A stretch of DNA of 64,000 bases from Mesaphorura yosii (Eukaryota > Arthropoda > Collembola > Poduromorpha > Tullbergiidae): assembly GCA_009869945.1 (NCBI GenBank), contig WIXG01000265.1, positions 48,191 through 112,190 of the forward strand. Direction: 5' to 3'. Of the stretch, positions 60,544-64,000 are shown in pieces (the stretch's first letter is position 1; the number at the start of each line of letters is the position of its first letter). A program made the position numbers and the translations under genes. The notes under the pieces were generated by a model. It ran no database searches, was not told the DNA's origin, and worked only from the letters and a program-made list of their open reading frames with translations.

Positions 60544-63500
60544 CTTTTTGACTGATGCCTATGTCCGATCCAGCCAAAAATGGTCTCAAGCTGCCACTGT
60601 TAGCTGTTGACCGGTCCTCAGCACAGCTGCACAGCTAATTCTGAAACGCAAATGATGCATCGTTAGTCCATGTGCACAAAAAACGGTGTAGTCCGGTGAG
60701 ATTTACCAATTTTTTCAACCTCGATTCAATATAGAAAATAGTTTCTCAGATATTGACCATTATAGGACATGATTTCGTGAACATATTAAATTAACATGGG
60801 TTTTAATTTTGAATACCTCAATAACACTTTCACTATCACGTTAAATTTACTCTGTCTGTGGATGTTCTAATGTTGTCATGTTTCACTTTAGAATGGAAGT
60901 GGAAGGAAAAAGATAAGAATTCATGCCCGGTTCCTCAATGCTCACGCCAACTGAGAGGAACGAGGAAGGGGTAACTGCATTTTGTCTTTCCAAACCGTAC
61001 TCTTGTTGATTCAAGTTAAGGCTGAATCAACATGATGATATCAAAGATCAAACAAATCGTATAAACATTAAATGCCTCTCTGCCATTAGAAACGTTCGTA
61101 ATGAAAATATTGAGACTGCGTACAAATTATGCCATCCTGTACTTATGCACTAACAGAGCACTATCGGCACCATGTCACTGGTTGTGCTTATCGTAGCCCA
61201 GTGCCATTGCCATTTGATATTATTAATTTGAAAGCTGCAAATCTCAAACTCAAACTACGCTGCGAAGCTATGCTGCTGATGCTGTCTGCTCTGCTAACTT
61301 TTTTTCTGTTTGATATAACAAAAACACATACAATTGCGAATCATTTAGCAATCTAGTTGCAATTATTCATCGTGTTTTGGACTTGTCAGCTAAGCTCTTA
61401 CATGATTCCTTGTTGTTGTCCATGCGACAAAATAATGCACTGTCGCTGAGACACAACTCATGAATCTGACTTTCAACCAAACTCGGTCGTCGGCAAGATG
61501 AATTGAAGCTTTTAAAGAGCAATAAAACTTGAACGAGTCTTGTAAACTCGTGATTGCACTTGTCGTCGTGAATAAAGTCGTGCCGAGATTCAATTCACAG
61601 TTAACGAGTAAACAAGACGAATAACAAGACATTTCTCATGAGACGCTAAATTGAATGCGCATCATAGTAGCGACTGGCAGGACGTGGTTGAGGAACGTAC
61701 AAGCCATACCTCAAGTATAAAAATATGTGACAGTTAGCTTCGTAGCAAGAAGCATTAAAAATCATAGTTCAATAAATTTTCGATCAAACATTCGTGCTGC
61801 TCGGAATATTCATTTCAGAGCTCGTTAAAATTCCCGTTTATTCAGGCACACGTGCTCTCGGTGCATATGCATTCAGAAATCCAATCGAAGGATTAAATAT
61901 TCTGAATTTAACGCGTGTACACTGTAGATGTTAACAGTAGTGAGCAAATCACTCTGAACATACTTTAACTACCGGTTTCGGTTTGAGGGATACCACGAAG
62001 TCAGCACTTCCGCCGAAACCTCATGAAAATGTGTGTAACATTACGCGTTAATTTATTGCATTGAAAAGTAATTGATGGGAAGCCCAACATCTTGTGACAA
62101 GCAACTAATCTTTCTCATCCTCGCTGAATGTTGAACAGTTGAGACTACTCAAGCCAAGTAGTAAAGTAAATAATTCTTTGTGTAACCTGATGAGGTTTCT
62201 GTTTCTGATTCTGATTAGCATACATACTTTATTCATTGGCATGAAAGATGGGAAAAGACGGAAAGATGAGATTCGATCATGGACCGTAGTGTGGCTTTGG
62301 CTCACTTGGCAGCACCGGTGGCCTTTGGTAAGAGATGCCAGCTGTGAATCATTGGAGAAAAATACTCAGGTGTGCATCTTTGGAAGATTCTGACGAAAGG
62401 GTTGCGTTTACTTCCAACTCATGCCAATTTCATTTGACGTCTATCTTGTTCTTGTCGGCAAGCATTGACATGCAAACTCTTTTCGAACACGCTACAATAA
62501 ATCTCGTCGTCTTCACCATTTGCACTCAAAAATATACCCAAAACGACAACAGAATGAAGGAATGAGAGCGTTTTCGAATTCTAATTTTGGAGTGAAAAAA
62601 ATGAGACAGCGACGCGCTTTTCTTCTGCTAAATCGTTAAGTCAAGATTTTACGAGTTGAGGAAAATTCTCACTTGTAATAACAACAATAATAGTAGACAT
62701 TTGCAGTCTGGCTAAAAATATGTGCACAAGATATATGAGGTACACTTTCTTACTCAGTTACCGATCGCATTAAAAAACAAATCTCATCTCGTGCAGTGCG
62801 GTCGTAGTCGTGAATTTTTGACTATATAGAGTAAGACTTGGGGAGTGCTGAAGCCTATAATCATGACGAATTTATGTGAAGACAGATTCGGCAAATGACT
62901 TGGAAGTTGGAAACCCTCGCCAGATTCACCGCAGTTCATTTCCTCCTGGACGGAGAGCTCTGTAGCCTTGAAAACGCAATTTCGGCGATTTCACACAAGA
63001 TTTTATGTCTCTCCTGAAATAAACCGACGCGAGGCGAGTTTTGGAGTCGTAAGGCATGAAAGAAATACGAAAAACCTCCCCTTGAACCCACAGTCCAAAG
63101 AGTTAAGCCCAAGCCATAAAATGTCCGGTCGAAGCATTCGTAAGCAAAGATGATGACCACATTTCAATGCATTAGCATGGAGCGATTAATTAAGATGTAA
63201 CTTACGTATTTTGAATGAAACAAGGCAAAAGGACAGGTGAGATCTGCCTCCTCAACACATCATTGAAAAGTTAATCGTCACTAATCTCACAATACGATCT
63301 CTGCTCTTGACTTACCAGCGTCTTTCCTTTTCTCACAAATGCACACTTATCTAGCAGTCAACTTGTTTGATATCACTTTGATTCGTTTAGCACAAATCTT
63401 TCGAGAGAATGCACTTAAGAAGATTATTTCGATTGTGATGTGACAATATTTATTAACCTCGGTCACACGTGCGACTGTGATTGTACAGCGGGTGACTCGC

Positions 63501-64000
63501 ATCAAGAGTGAGCACGAGCACAAAGATCTTGACTGCGACTGAGACTAGCTGCCTAGGCGAGATACAGATTGGAATTTAAAATGGCAAGCGTAGCTGCTGT
63601 TCTTGTTGCTCGTAACGAAAGGGTTGCGTCAAGTGTGCAACGCTGGCTTGTTCTGGGCAGATAGTGAATGAACGGTTAAATGGATTCTTTTCTGTCGCAA
63701 GTGAACAGTAAAGTGAGCGTATAAAACTACAATTTGCCACCTACACACTCAATAATAACATTCAAGCTTTATTCCTGCACGATATAAACATGACACGGCG
63801 ATGATGACAACTAACTCTTAATAAGTCTCCTTTGCTCAGTCGCAATCTTTTAAGTCGAATCTTCAACTTTAGTGTTTGTGCAACTTGGTCTTTGCAAAAG
63901 TAGAGCCTCTTATCCGTAGACCATATCTTGTAACTCTATGAGGGGGGAATAGCTGCGATATAGAGAAGTGTTATGTACTATTGAATTATATGCACACAGT
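60544..64000. other. Region upstream of KANK to window end
   Basis: Should contain the KANK promoter and any 5' UTR exons. No coding gene is recognised. A TATA-like GTATAAAAC lies at 63719-63727 (+), and TTTATT at 63768-63773 is a polyadenylation signal if read on the minus strand. The last 230 bases could be the 3' UTR of a gene that lies mostly beyond the window, but this is a guess. Confidence 0.4.

Overview
The window is nuclear DNA of an animal, most likely an arthropod. Genes are broken by short GT-AG introns, mostly about 55-110 bases. Polyadenylation signals are AATAAA, and several promoters carry a TATA box. The conserved proteins (AP-1 mu, Orai, KDM2, KANK, SLC35B4) read like pancrustacean orthologues; the species cannot be named from sequence alone. 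All gene models were spliced by hand: each exon chain keeps frame through every junction, but none is confirmed by transcripts.

Layout. 1-1536 (-): 5' part of the histone demethylase KDM2, cut by the window edge. 4380-8271 (+): the store-operated calcium channel Orai, with three alternative first exons. 9023-13305 (-): a membrane-anchored trehalase, convergent with Orai. 13306-22667: a gene-poor stretch. 22668-28218 (+): a 24-exon molybdo-flavoenzyme of the aldehyde oxidase type, followed by the omega-amidase Nit2 (28535-29704, +).

29908-43982 holds the most unusual content: a tandem cluster of ten small genes that I do not recognise. Three are on the minus strand and seven on the plus strand, diverging from about 34 kb. 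Most encode a signal peptide, a low-complexity ectodomain rich in Q, P, Y, D or S, one hydrophobic segment, and a short tail. The tail usually ends in an amphipathic helix of the form hxx[AV]xx[AV]h[DE]x[YFW]. Two neighbours share a membrane-proximal module (QTGFEGFLVPNxWYGLLPWG) interrupted by an intron at the same place and phase. This looks like a lineage-specific family grown by tandem duplication; its function is unknown.

44327-60543 returns to conserved genes: AP-1 mu (-), an unrecognised 682-residue protein with UAP56-binding-like motifs and a GC-AG intron (-), the nucleotide-sugar transporter SLC35B4 (-), a p24/TMED cargo receptor (+), and KANK (-). AP-1 mu, SLC35B4 and TMED all act in ER-Golgi-endosome traffic, but they are separate genes and I do not claim functional clustering. 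60544-64000 holds nothing I can model.
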